Counted from the stretch's first letter, positions 22,947-35,500 are shown. The stretch: 64,000 nucleotides of DNA from Xenopus tropicalis (GCF_000004195.4 NC_030680.2:150726663-150790662), one strand, 5' to 3'. The notes: generated by a model not told the origin, from the letters alone. Numbers and translations are program-made.

Positions 22947-24640
22947 CCATGTGTAATAGGGGCGATTTGGGGGGAAACTTGGACAAACGCACGTGTGGGA
23001 TTATTCTGTGTATAAAGTAGAAGTGTTGGAATATTCCGGCTGAATGGAGGTGCCGTATGGTCCCACCTTAACAACATCGTGTTCCGTTTTAACCCCGCAT
23101 GTCGCAAACACACAGAAACCCTCCTGGGGGTTATATATGTGTGTGTATATATAATATATATATAGTTACTGCTTTGATGATAACCCCTATAAGGGGGGGA
23201 GGAATGAGGAAAGTGCCCCCCGTGTTGGCACTGATGGGAGGGGCTTCTATCTGACTGTAATACAATCACGCACATTATGTTACACGGCGCAGGGCTTTTC
23301 ATTCAAATTTGTGTCGCAAATCTATTTTTTTAACAAAGTTCCTATTAATAAATATTTCAGCATTTACGCAATCCCTTTGTCCTACAGACTTTTATTTCAG
23401 CCGACGTAACCAGTGCTGCCGATCTCATAGAAATGCCCAAATCGTTTAAAGGGGAACTCCAACTTCTGAACCAAAATGTGTTAAAGCGCCCCATACAATG
23501 CTGAAACCCCCAATATCCCTATCCCTGGAATCTGTTCCTTCAAACAGTAGGAATAAATCCCATGTTTATAGGCTGAAATCCAGCTGCAAAACTGTTCTTC
23601 TCTTTCTGCATCATGTGAAATCCTGGCAGGGGAGGAGGGACTAAAACACTGATGTTACAAACTGTAACAACTTCCCCACAGCTTACAGACAGCATGCAGG
23701 AACTACATAACCCACAATGCATTGCACTGGGATGTTCCTTTCCTTATTGACATCACGTGTACAGCAGGGGATTGTGGGATTGGGAGGAGGCAGGCCGAAG
23801 GCTGAGGGACAGGCGACTACTGTTACATTTTATTTGAGTCACAAAGTAGTCAGCCAGATCAGCGGGGGAACAGGGGGCGGGGCTTAGGGAACTGTCCCAA
23901 ACCAGATTATTCCATTAAACATTATAAAAAGGCTGCAGATTTTTTTGAAATTATGTTTCCTTTTCAAAAAGCCTAAAGGAGAAGGAAAGGCATTTTGACA
24001 TTTTACTGCCAATAGATTCGCAACAATAGTGCCACCTAGAACCCTATATTTATTCTGCAGAAAGCTTTACCTGCCTGAGAAACGGCACTAGGGGCTCCCT
24101 CTGTTTGTTTAAGATAGCAGCTGTCATTTTAGCTTGGTCTCAGTAGCTTCCTGATGCAGCTCTGGCTGCTGGTAGCTCAGATTAGAGCACAGTTGGGAGG
24201 AGGAAAAGGGAATGAGGAGCAAACTGAGCAGACTCGTGGCCTGAAGGATATTTCTGAGAGCAGGAAGGCTGATGCAGAAGAACATGTGACACAAAAGGAG
24301 AAAAGAAATCCTGTGTTTCTGTTGATAGAGGAGATAGTGCGCTCCCCAGCCCTTCTGGCAGTGTGAGGGAGTGCAGTTGTCCTATTCAGGGAAAGGTAGG
24401 CCCAAAGTCCTGGCTGCGTAGGAGATGGTCGCACTGTGCTTCCTGTACTGTGTGTGACCTTGTGTGTGTAGCTCAGTATGTGTGTAACTCGGTGTGTGTG
24501 CCCTGTGTGTACAATCCTACCAAACCGTGTGTGGGCTCAGAATTATAGTTCCAATAATTTTCGCACCATGACGATTGGTCATTTAGAAGATGTCGGTGGG
24601 ATAAGGATAAAATCTGCCGATACCCTTGGGGGCCCTACAA
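22947..24640. other. Intergenic stretch, no gene seen
   Basis: A short GT/TA microsatellite lies at about 23138-23166. The sequence from 23975 (taaaggagaaggaaaggcat) to about 24360 looks like another dispersed repeat. No exon was recognised. Confidence 0.35.
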
Positions 24641-25076
24641 TAAAGGTGGCCATACACGAGGCGATTTCGCTCGTTGTGCGATGAACGATTATATCGACAA
24701 ACGATCGTATGGCGATCGAGTTCCCATACGATATGCCATCCACGAGCAACGATAATTCGGGAAAGATTTTGTCGCATCATTATCGTAAAATACGTACGAA
24801 TGTCGTTGACTTCCGCTGCTGGCAATCGTGACATGCGCAGAGAACAATCGTTGAAAGACAAATGTCTGACACTCACACCAACTGGCAGATTTTATCGTTA
24901 AACGACCAAAATTTTTAAACCTGGCCGATCGATTTTGGGGACGATAATGTCGGCTCGTTTAGTGGGACGACGATCGTTCGTACACCACCAACTATACGAT
25001 AACTTAACGATAGCATCGGATCGTTCGGGAATCGGTCGTTTGTAAGTAAAAAATCGGTCCGTGTATGGCCACCTTA
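24641..25076. mobile_element. Complete MITE with TAAAGGTGGCCATACACG inverted termini
   Basis: The left end TAAAGGTGGCCATACACG and right end CGTGTATGGCCACCTTA are inverted repeats. The interior is AT/CG-alternating with many cgat motifs and repeated inverted blocks around acgatcgt. The three-base TAA/TTA flank would fit PIF/Harbinger, which is inference. No transposase frame is present. Confidence 0.7.
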
Positions 25077-25239
25077 AGAGTCACTTTGGTACGATTAGTG
25101 CCTGTAACTATTTCATGTTCAGAACACCCTCCCATTGGTTATATTTAGGGCTTTATCCTACAGTTTCAGGCTAAATGCGAGTTTTACATCGTTGCATTTA
25201 AACCTACGACCGAACGTTTGTGGGAAGAAGACCCCTATT

Positions 25240-25372
25240 TGAAAGTTGGAAAGGGTTAGAAGACGGCAAATAATTAAAAAATAATAATAATAAAGACCAA
25301 TTGAGTAGTTGCTTGGAATTGGCCATTTTATAACATAGTAAAAGTTAATGTGAACTACCCATTTAAGTGCAC
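25240..25372. mobile_element. T2-type MITE fragment
   Basis: Only the right portion is present (gttgcttggaattggccatt, ttataacatagtaaaagtta). Confidence 0.5.
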
Positions 25373-25514
25373 TTTATAGTTATGGAATAATAATAATGGC
25401 TTCCCCCATACCTTTAGGGAGACGTCAATCCCTGGGTAATGCCTTGGCTGATCCTGGGGGAAAGGGACCCCCTGAAGCTAAGAAGGATGGTCTGAAGATC
25501 CTTGCCCCGCTGGT

Positions 25515-26023
25515 TTTGCTATAGAAGTTGCTGGAAAACATAATTATAGAAAATTCACCAATGAGAATTCTACTGATCAATAACTTCATTATAAATGCAA
25601 AAGAACTGACCAATGAGAATGCTGATTCCCAGCACTGTGTCAGGCCCCTTGCTGGTACCTTACATATAGAGATAATGATGGCATTTTCCCGTCATTATAT
25701 GGCACAGGAATCAGACATGGGGATAAAGGGACAGACTTGTTCAGTGCTGGGAAACTGTGCTTATTGCTCCCAACTCCAATTGCAGGAACAGAGAACAGGG
25801 AGCCGGATTTACTCACATCAGCTGGGATTCTCATTGGGGGATTTCTTGCACTTTAATGTAGCCGCTGGCCCTGGGGATTAGGAGAAAAGTTTTAGAATAG
25901 TTTTATTGTGCAATATTGCTTAAGAACACAATACAATGTAGGTGGACTACAGATCCCATCATGCCTCACCCTTCATTATATGTTACATTATTCTGGGATT
26001 TGTAGTCCAATAAAGTTTGGTTG
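25515..26023 (+). repeat. About 500-bp interspersed repeat, copy 1
   Basis: It shares long blocks with the reverse complement of 47585-48085: gaccaatgagaatgctgatt, ggataaagggacagacttgt, gctgggattctcattggggg and tctgggatttgtagtccaat. A 117-codon frame inside it is not conserved as a protein, because the second copy has frame-breaking differences. Confidence 0.8.
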
Positions 26024-26865
26024 AGCCGTGCAGTAGTGTTTACATCCCCTTTAAATCCTAGGGATGTAGGTGCATTAGAGAAACCATCATGTTGTGTATC
26101 AGACGGACACAGGGTGGCGCTCTATCCCAGAAACCACAAAGTGCTATTTATTATATTGTCAGGGCTGTTTAAATAAATGGGTAAATAAGTTGTGAATTGA
26201 GCGGCCAGAAATAGCAGCCCCTCCTCTCAATATGAACACATAGTTACCTGCCGAGGGGCAGATAGGGGAAAAGCTGGAAATATTTCCTTACAGACTGAAT
26301 AGTCCGACGCTACTCGCCGTGACTCGGCACATTATAATCTGCCAGTAAACAAGATTCCAATTCTCTTTTCTTTGCTGAATAAGAAATAAACGTGTTCCAT
26401 GTTGGATCAGTAAATCAGGGGGAATTCCGCCAATATTCAGCCTTTTGCAGCCGGATTGGGATTCGGGGGGCGACTCCGTGCCTCCGGCTCAACCAAATCC
26501 CAATACCGAACATCACGTGACTTTGTGTCGTATAAACCAGGAAGTTGGAACATTTTCACCCGGTTTGCAGATCCGGATTCGCTTCGGTATTCGGACAAAT
26601 CTTTCGCAATGGGTTCGGCCAAATACTTAAATAGCGGATTTGGAACCTCCCTAATAACTATCTGAATCGTTGGTTGGTGAAATCCCAAGGGGAACCATAC
26701 GGGGTACTGGGAGGGACCCCAGCTCAGCTCTTTATGTTCCAGTACAAACGAGGTGCACCCGTTTCTGGAAGTCGCCCCAAGTTTCCTCTCAAGGCAACTT
26801 CCGGAAATCATAGCAACGTTTATGCCATCCAACCAGCGATTTACATTCCTGCCGATGGGATGGCT
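26024..26865. other. Intergenic stretch with a probable hAT-like remnant
   Basis: Around 26440-26660 the sequence is rich in ttcgg/ccgaa blocks (gatccggattcgcttcggta, cgcaatgggttcggccaaat), like a Xenopus family whose miniature copy lies at 44904-44963. No gene was seen. Confidence 0.35.
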
Positions 26866-27487
26866 TTACGGGGACATTAGTCACCCATGGCAACAACGAT
26901 TTGTCACAGGGCAACTAATCTCCCCGTCTGACACTGCCCTATAGGGGCAAGCAGCCGCTCCTAACAACTTGCCACCTAAGGGCTGTGGCACATGCTGAGA
27001 TAAGTCGCCCATGGCAACAACGATTTGTCACGGGGCAACTAATCTCCCCGTCTGACACTGCCCTATAGGGGCAAGCAGCCGCTCCTAACAACTTGCCACC
27101 TAAGGGCTGCGGCACACGCTGAGATTAGTCGGCCGCTACAAATCTCCCTTGTCGCGGGCGACTAATCTCCCCGATATGACATCCCACCGGCGAGAATGTA
27201 AATCGCTGATGGGATGGCATACGCGGCGCCGGCTATTTGCCGCAATCGCCAAAGTTGCCTCGATTAACATTCTCGCCGGTGGGATGTCATATCGGGGAGA
27301 TTAGTCGCCCGCGACAAGGGAGATTTGTAGCAGCCGACTAATCTCAGCGTGTGCCGCAGCCCTTAGGTGGCAAGTTGTTAGGAGCGCCTGCTTGCCCCTA
27401 TATGGCAGTGTCAGACGGGGAGATTAGTTGCCCCGTGACAAATCTTTGTTGCCACGGGCAACTAATCTCAGCATGTGCCACAGCCCT
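26866..27487. mobile_element. Large palindromic MITE (about 509 bp inverted repeat) with a duplicated left arm
   Basis: Sequence from 26979 (agggctgtggcacatgctga) to 27487 (tcagcatgtgccacagccct) reads as a near-perfect palindrome with its centre near 27235. Matching blocks include gatatgacatcccaccggcg on the left and its complement at about 27276-27297. The segment 26866-26980 repeats part of the left arm directly, so the arm was partly duplicated. Confidence 0.85.
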
Positions 27488-28562
27488 AAAGTCCAGCTCT
27501 TTACAGCCTCCCCACAAATTTGGGCCCCAAATATATACTGAATACCTATATATCTTTATACGTTTAAATATCTAATGTCTTTGCATTATTATTTTTTTAC
27601 TGATGCCCCTCAATGCCCCCTCCTGTGCCGATGCTTAGGGAGATTTAAAAGGGATAAAATGGGCATTTGTAGATCTAATTTCATGGTTTAACATTTGGCA
27701 TTCTAGCCATATTCATTTTTATAGTTTAGTTTTCCTTTAAATATAACTCTAGGTATGACGAGTGTATCACAGGGGGGAATTATTTTTGAAGAGGGGCAAT
27801 AATCACCTTTAAAGGGAAAGTTTACCTTAAACTGAACGTTTAGTGGGATTGCAGTAAGTGGAATTCCAAGATACGTCACAGATAATTTAACTTCTGCTGT
27901 AATATTTCATGCAAATTTCCCTGTGATTGACACGGGGACCGGCCAATAGGAAAATCACTCAGAACTTGTTGTGAAACCCAAATCCGCCCTGAGGAACTGA
28001 ACTCACAAGCAGGACCTGCGGGGCCCAAACTGTACTAAAACTCTAACCCCCATGTGTAACAAAAGGCACTAACGTTGCCCAGGAGCAGTAACCCATAGCA
28101 ACCAATAAGATGTTTGCTTTTTATTTCGAGCGTTGGTAAATGGCCCCCTTAGACTGTAAGCTCTTATGAGCAGGGCCCACTCCCCCCCCCCCCCCGTGTC
28201 AGTATAATTAGTCACAGCCCAGACTGCTACAAGGATTCAATGTGCCCCCTCACTGCCCCACTGGCACCCCGAGCCGCCCTATAGCCCAACTAGTATAAGA
28301 GGTTACTCCCAGACATAGTTACACAATGAGTATATTAATAGCAGTGAGGTGACAATACAGGAAGGATAAAGATTCCCTTTATTTTATTCCCAAAACTCAA
28401 ACTGGTTTTTCTTTTCCTTATTCAGAGCAAGAAATGTCCCAATTACCTCACAAACCCAGCTATGATGTAATCACAGGAATTGAGACATTCTGCTTCCTTA
28501 GGAGATGCCCTTACTCAATATTAGACTATTAGTTCCTTCTATTCAGCCGTGTTAGTCCCTGG
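27488..28562. other. Intergenic stretch, no gene seen
   Basis: Contains a C-run at about 28184-28196 and a dispersed repeat near 28090 (agcaaccaataagatgtttg, also at about 54845). No exon was recognised. Confidence 0.35.
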
Positions 28563-30342
28563 GCACTGCCTCTCGGCCCCACCCCTCAGTGCCCAGCCTC
28601 TCAGCCCCTGCCCCTCAGCTCTTACTCCTCGGTGCCCAGCCTCTCAGCCCCTGCCCCTCAGCTCTTACTCCTCGGTGCCCAGCCTCTCAGCCCCTGCCCC
28701 TCAGCTCTTACTCCACGGTGCCCAGCCTCTCAGCCCCTGCCCCTCAGCTCTTACTCCTCGGTGCCCAGCCTCTCAGCCCCTGCCCCTCAGCTCTTACTCC
28801 TCGGTGCCCAGCCTCTCAGCCCCTGCCCCTCAGCTCTTACTCCTCGGTGCCCAGCCTCTCAGCCCCTGCCCCTCAGCCCTTACCCCTCGGTGCCCAGCCT
28901 CTCAGCCCCTGCCCCTCAGCTCTTACTCCTCGGTGCCCAGCCTCTCAGCCCCTGCCCCTCAGCCTTACCGCCCTCGGTTCGGTGCCCAGCCTCTCCAGCC
29001 CCTTGCCCCTCAGGCCCCTTACCCCTCGGTGCCCAGCCTCTCAGCCCCTGCCCCTCAGCTCTTACCTCTCGGTGCCCAGCCTCTCAGCCCCTGCCACTCA
29101 GCTCTTACTCCTCGGTGCCCAGCCTTCTCAGCCCCTGCCCCTCAGCCCTTACCCCCTCGGTGCCCAGCCTCTCAGCCCCTGCCCCTCAGCCTTACCCCTC
29201 GGTGCCCAGCCTCTCAGCCCCCTGCCCCTTAGCCCTTACCCCTCGGTGCCCAGCCTCTCAGCCTCTGCCCCTCAGCCCTTACCCCTCGTGCCAGCCTCTC
29301 AGCCCCTGCCCTCAGCCCTTACCCCTCGGTGCCCAGCCTCTCAGCCCCTGCCCCTCAGCCCTTACCCCTCGGTGCCCAGCCTCTCAGCCCCTGCCCCTCA
29401 GCTCTTACCTCTCGGTGCCCAGTCTCTCAGCCCCTGCCCCTCGGTGCCCAGCCTATCAGCTCCTGCCCCTCAGCTCTTACCCCTCGGTGCCCAGCCTCTC
29501 AGCCCCTGCCCCTCAGCTCTTACTCCTCGGTTCCCAGTCTCTCAGCCCCTGCCCCTCGGTGCCCAGCCTATCAGCTCCTGCCCCTCAGCTCTTACCCCTC
29601 GGTGCCCAGCCTCTCAGCCCCTGCCCCTCAGCTCTTACCCCTCGGTGCCCAGCCTATCAGCTCCTGCCCCTCAGCTCTTACCCCTCGGTGCCCAGCCTCT
29701 CAGCCCCTGCCCCTCAGCTCTTACCCCTCAGTGCCCAGCCTCTCTGCCCCTCAGCTCTTACCCCTCGGTGCCCAGCCTCTCAGCCCCTGCCCCTCAGCTC
29801 TTACCCCTCGGTGCCCAGCCTCTCAGCCCCTGCCCCTCAGTGCCCAGCCTATCAGCCCCTGCCCCTCAGCTCTTACCCCTCGGTGCCCAGCCTCTCAGCC
29901 CCTGCCCCTCAGCTCTTACCCCTCGGTGCCCAGCCTCTCAGCCCCTGCCCCTTAGCCCTTACCCCTCAGTGCCCAGCCTCTCAGCCCCTGCCCCTCAGCC
30001 CTTGGTGCCCAGCCTCTCAGCCCCTGCCCCTCAGCCCTTACCCCTCAGTGCCCAGCCTCTCAGCCCCTGCCCCTCAGCTCTTACCCCTCGGTGGCCCAGC
30101 CTCTCAGCCCCTGCCCCTCAGCCCTTACCCCTCAGTGCCCAGCCTCTCAGCCCCTGCCCCTCAGCCCTTACCCCTCAGTGCCCAGCCTCTCAGCCCTTAC
30201 CCCTCGGTGCCCAACCTCTCAGCCCCTGCCCATCAGCTCTTACCCCTCAGTGCCCAGTCTCTCAGCCCCTGCCCCTCAGCCCTTACCCCTCGGTGCCCAG
30301 CCTATCAGCACAATTCTCTCAGTGCCCAACCACTCATCTCGC
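28563..30342 (+). repeat. 43-bp C-rich minisatellite, about 41 copies
   Basis: The unit is cagcctctcagcccctgccc, ctcagctcttactcctcggt, gcc (43 bp). Variants have cccttacccctc or drop the central ctcagctcttacccc block. The unit has no stop in any plus frame and 43 is not a multiple of 3, so long Pro/Ser/Leu frames (up to 605 codons) arise in all three. These are repeat artefacts. The array lies 2.1-3.8 kb upstream of the tkt start codon. Confidence 0.97.
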
Positions 30343-30601
30343 CTGCCCCCTGCTGCCCAGTCAGGGTACAACCCGGGGTGGGGGGGGGGGCAGGTACAGG
30401 GACTGACTGATTTGAAACTTTATGAAAATTGATTATTTCCTAAGTCTTTGCGGCCTTGAATTTATTTTCCTATTCCTCTCAGTTCCTGCCCCTCAAAGCC
30501 CCGGTACTTGCCCCCCACCCAATCTCCCTGCCCGGCCTCTCTCCCTGCCCAGGTGCCCAGGCTAACAGCCCCCTCCCCAGTCCCCTCCCTCAGCCTGCCG
30601 T

Positions 30602-32246
30602 GCCCACACTCCCTGCCCCTCAGAGCCCAGCCATTCCCCCAGTGCCCACACTCCCCGCCCCTCAGAGCCCAGCCATTCCCCCAGTGCCCACACTCCCCGC
30701 CCCTCAGAGCCCAGCCATTCCCCCAGTGCCCACACTCCCCGCCCCTCAGAGCCCAGCCATTCCCCCAGTGCCCACACTCCCCGCCCCTCAGAGCCCAGCC
30801 ATTCCCCCAGTGCCCACACTCACCGCCCCTCAGAGCCCAGCCATTCCCCCAGTGCCCACACTCCCCGCCCTCAGAGCCCAGCCATTCCCCCAGTGCCCAC
30901 ACTCCCGCCCCTCAGAGCCCAGCCATTCCCCCAGTGCCCACACTCCCCGCCCCTCAGAGCCCAGCCATTCCCCCAGTGCCCACACTCCCCGCCCCTCAGA
31001 GCCCAGCCATTCCCCCAGTGCCCACAGTTCCCGCCCCTCAGAGCCCAGCCATTCCCCCAGTGCCCACACTCCCCGCCCCTCAGAGCCCAGCCATTCCCCC
31101 AGTGCCCACAGTTCCCGCCCCTCAGAGCCCAGCCATTCCCCCAGTGCCCACACTCCCCGCCCCTCAGAGCCCAGCCATTCCCCCAGTGCCCACACTCCCT
31201 GCCCCTCAGAGCCCAGCCATTCCCCCAGTGCCCACACTCCCTTCCCCTCAGAGCCCAGCCATTCCCCCAGTGCCCACACTCCCCGCCCCTCAGAGCCCAG
31301 CCATTCCCCCAGTGCCCACACTCCCCGCCCCTCAGAGCCCAGCCATTCCCCCAGTGCCCACAGTTCCCGCCCCTCAGAGCCCAGCCATTCCCCCAGTGCC
31401 CACACTCCCCGCCCCTCAGAGCCCAGCCATTCCCCCAGTGCCCACACTCCCTTCCCCTCAGAGCCCAGCCATTCCCCCAGTGCCCACACTCCCCGCCCCT
31501 CAGAGCCCAGCCATTCCCCCAGTGCCCACACTCCCCGCCCCTCAGAGCCCAGCCATTCCCCCAGTGCCCACACTCCCCGCCCCTCAGAGCCCAGCCATTC
31601 CCCAGTGCCCACACTCCCCGCCCCTCAGAGCCCAGCCATTCCCCCAGTGCCCACACTCCCTTCCCCTCAGAGCCCAGCCATTCCCCCAGTGCCCACACTC
31701 CCCGCCCCTCAGAGCCCAGCCATTCCCCCAGTGCCCACACTCCCGCCCCTCAGAGCCCAGCCATTCCCCCAGTGCCCACACTCCCCGCCCCTCAGAGCCC
31801 AGCCATTCCCCCAGTGCCCACACTCCCCGCCCCTCAGAGCCCAGCCATTCCCCCAGTGCCCACACTCCCCGCCCCTCAGAGCCCAGCCATTCCCCCAGTG
31901 CCCACACTCCCCGCCCCTCAGAGCCCAGCCATTCCCCCAGTGCCCACACTCCCTTCCCCTCAGAGCCCAGCCATTCCCCCAGTGCCCACACTCCCCGCCC
32001 CTCAGAGCCCAGCCATTCCCCCAGTGCCCACACTCCCTTCCCCTCAGAGCCCAGCCATTCCCCCAGTGCCCACACTCCCCGCCCCTCAGAGCCCAGCCAT
32101 TCCCCCAGTGCCCACACTCCCTTCCCCTCAGAGCCCAGCCATTCCCCCAGTGCCCACACTCCCCGCCCCTCAGAGCCCAGCCATTCCCCCAGTGCCCACA
32201 CTCCCCGCCCCTCAGAGCCCAGCCATTCCCCCAGTGCCCACAGTTC
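30602..32246 (+). repeat. 42-bp C-rich minisatellite, about 39 copies, abutting the tkt promoter
   Basis: The unit is agtgcccacactccccgccc, ctcagagcccagccattccc, cc (42 bp, equal to 14 codons). Most copies contain ccccgcccc, a consensus GC box for Sp1/KLF factors on the other strand. Variants replace it with cttcccc or gttcccgcccc. On the minus strand each unit has four runs of three or more G with loops of 1-6 bases. Open frames on both strands (up to 653 codons) follow from a stop-free unit and are broken by one-base indels between copies. Confidence 0.97.
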
Positions 32247-32409
32247 CCGCCCCAGTCCTGCCTCCGCTTCCTCCTATATGACTCCCCTCCCAGGCCGCAC
32301 AGAGTGAAGGCTGCAGCCGCTCTCCCACCTGTCACAGGCCCCAGAGCTCCAGCAGCTGCCCGGCTTCTCGCCCGTAATCCCGCACTAATCCCCGACACCT
32401 GCCTGCCCC
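32247..32409 (+). promoter_or_regulatory. tkt core promoter and 5' UTR (inferred)
   Basis: This GC-rich, CpG-containing stretch lies between the end of the 42-bp array and the tkt ATG. A weak TATA-like string (cctatatga) is at about 32272-32280, so transcription could start near 32300. The start site is not visible from sequence alone. Confidence 0.45.
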
Positions 32410-32516
32410 ATGGCTGAGTACCACAAGCCCGACCAGCAGACCCTACAGGCCCTCAGGGACACGGCCAATAGGCTGCGAGTTCTCTGCATTAAATCCACCA
32501 CAGCAGCTGGATCTGG
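32410..32516 (+). CDS. tkt: tkt coding exon 1
   Basis: The ATG in cccATGg context opens [20 protein letters not shown], matching the human N-terminus. The exon ends GGATCTGG|gtaagt inside the GSGHP motif. Confidence 0.97.
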
Positions 32517-35500
32517 GTAAGTGCTTATATACGTGCAGGATGTACCACCTGCACCTGTTGGGGGGGGATGTACCACCTGCACCTGTTGGGGGGGGATGTA
32601 CCACCTGCACCTGTTGGGGGGGGGTATTTCTCACTTCCAGCAGTTCCCGCTAAAGCTGGGAGTCACGTGTTCTAATTCCTGCCTCCCATTCATCCCTGTA
32701 CCTGAGCCTCACTCTGTGTGGGGGTTCCCTCCTCCTTCTACATTCACCCCTTACCATTTTTACTAAGTATTGGGGGGCTCACAGAGGGCCCAGCATCCTC
32801 ACAAAGTGAGTGGTATTGAGGTAGAAGTGGCACCTCTCCCACTATTTAATACACATTGTATATTATACCTGTATATACCAGTCAGAATTATCATGAAATT
32901 AGTATTATTGTTATTTTCTGAGGCGGCTGATAACCTCCAGCCCATAAGCACCTGAATATCAGCCCAGCGGCGGGCACGTGTGTTACTGGGCGTAGTACCT
33001 GTGGCGCCACAATGCCATTGTTACAGCTTGGTACCCAGCCTGCCTCCTGTGATGGCTAGCAAAGGCTTATGGGAAATAGCCAAAGCCCACCCTGATTCTG
33101 TGGTAGCAAGCTGCATGATTATAAGCAGCCCCCCAATATCCAACGCTGCAACTTCTGTGCCTCAGGGGGCTTTTCCATAAATATTAAAAAGCCCCCTGAG
33201 GCACAGATGCTGCAGAACCTCCCAGGAGCCCTGTGTGTGTATTAGGGTGCAGACAGAGCTACTAGTAGCAGCTACTTGTCACGGCTACTAAAACAGACAA
33301 TTCTGATCAATGACTGATAATTGTCGCTACGTGTGTTTAGCAGAGAGAATTCTCAGTACTGTCTATGGCAGGGGGTTTTCTGGTAGAAAAGTAGCTGCTA
33401 CTAAGTAGCTCTGTGTGTCTTCACCCTAAGTGTAAATCTGTGTCGAATGTTTGTATCAGTTTCTCTCAGTACAGACTGCTGCTCCACGTGTTCAGCCTGA
33501 CATTGGCACCGTGGGTGCAGGTACCGCCCTGTCTCAGTAATATTCCACACAGTAATACCTGCTGGGGCAGAGCCTGTGTGGCCTGCCGCTGTTACTCCTT
33601 GTTGCACCATCAGTCGGTTGCCTTAGGGCAGTTGCACAAGGGGGCAATTGCAAGACAATGTCATTTCCTCATCCCAGGTTAAAGGGGAACTAAAGTGATC
33701 AGTGATTGGGGGAGTTTATATTACATTCACATGTTGATCCATACTGGAGAGACAGACGTATCTAAAGCTTCAGCCGCTCTTTCATTCTAGCCCTTTATTT
33801 GTATAATTCCTGCACAGTCATGAGAGCTTGCACTTTGAGTTTTTATTGTTTCCTCCATCTTCCTGTCCCAGCATCCTCTGGGGCTCACATTGCTGATCTT
33901 TTGGATCACTGATTTTCTTTGCTGAGACGTCTGTTTTTATTCATGTTTGAGTGCAATTCTGTGTATTTACATTCGAAAATAATAACCAGAGCCAAAGGTG
34001 CCCCATAACCAGCCTTTTAAATACAATATCTACCAAAACTATAGTTCTAAGCAACCTCCCAATATACATACATGGCATATTTTCACTGGTTTGATGTTTA
34101 TTTGTAAATGTAATTGCCATTAAAAGCAGTGGGTATTTCTATTTTTTCTATACACTGTGGATTCTGACTCCTGAAACAATGTTTCTAAAGTTTGCTGATT
34201 GACAAACCTATGAAAACAATATACACACTTATACAAGTGTTATAATAAATACAATAAATAGGTATAAATACACAGAGATTTTGGTATGAGACAGTAGGAA
34301 GGAGGTCCATGCCCCGTAGAGCTTACAATCTAAGTGATGCAGAAGTCTGTTTGCCCAGAGTGACCATGAGATAGACACTGTATTTGGGGGGGACTGTTTA
34401 TATTCTGTACCCCCACATTGCAGCCCAAGGAAGTGTAAGGACCCAGTTCCTAGCTGGAGAGCCAGGTGGGCCGGGGGGCCAAGTTCATTGGTATTAGGGG
34501 GTCTCTATTTCTCTCTTTTTTATAGCTATTTTCCCAAAAGCCGACTGAGAACCATGGGAAGAGGGGTGCCCCCCCATAGTCTGCCCATGGTCCTTGAAGT
34601 TTGCCTGCTGGGAAGCGCAACTTGTTTTTTAGCCGCTCTGCTGTGCCGGGACCAATCGTATATAACAAACAAGATAAAGTGAGGAATGCTGGCCTTGGGC
34701 GCTATATCCTCCCTTTCTCTCTGTGCAGCAGCATCACATCTAATGAGCCTCAAGACCAAGATGCCCACAGTGAGCTTAGCCGGCCGAATGCCCGCGGCAA
34801 ATTTCTGCCCTGCCAATAGTCTGCGCTGCCAGAACAAATCAGGTTATTTCCTCCCTGACTTTCCAGAACCTTCTGAACTTAAAGGGGTAGTTCACCTTTA
34901 CATTAACTTTTAATACAATGTAGACATTGATATTCTGAGACAATTTGCAATTGGTCTTCATTTTTTATTTTTATGTTTTTTTTTCAGTTATTAAGCTTTT
35001 TGTTCAGCAACTCTAGAATTTCAGCAGCTATCTGATTGCTAGAGTTTAAATTACCTTAGCAACCAGGGAATGGTTTGAACAAGAGACTGGTATATGAATA
35101 GGGGAGGGGCTGAAGCGAAAGATAAGTAATAAAAAGTAACAATAAAACTGGACTCTCACAGAGCAATATATTATTTGGCTGCCGGGGTCAGTGACCCCCA
35201 TTTGAAAGTTGGGGAGAGGCAGAAGAAGAAGGCAAATAACTGAAAAAAATGAATAAATACTTCACCTGAAGCTCCTGGTGGGGTCAGTTATGCTGGGGCA
35301 CATAATGGGAAATTGCCCCAGCTTTCCATTTGGTATTTTAGCAGCTGTCTGGTTGCTAGGGTAGGGTGATAATCAATTAGTTACAATAGCCAGGAGTTTT
35401 TACCCTTAAATAGACAACTAAAAGTTAACTTAAATGTGAACCATCCCTTTAAAGGGTAAGTTAAGTTACATTGTATGATAATAAAGGAGCCAGGAATTCT

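Noticed and set aside
26437..26880. 131-codon minus-strand frame
   Set aside because: It lies in a ttcgg/ccgaa-rich probable hAT-like remnant and shows no protein family features.
28549..30432. Long Pro/Ser/Leu/Gln-rich open frames (up to 605 codons)
   Set aside because: They arise from a stop-free 43-bp tandem unit in all three plus frames, with no splice or start context and no domain.
30456..32417. Proline-rich 653-codon frame and Gly/Trp-rich minus frames over the 42-bp array
   Set aside because: The unit is open in both strands' frames and is 14 codons long; one-base indels shift the frame between copies, so no protein is conserved.
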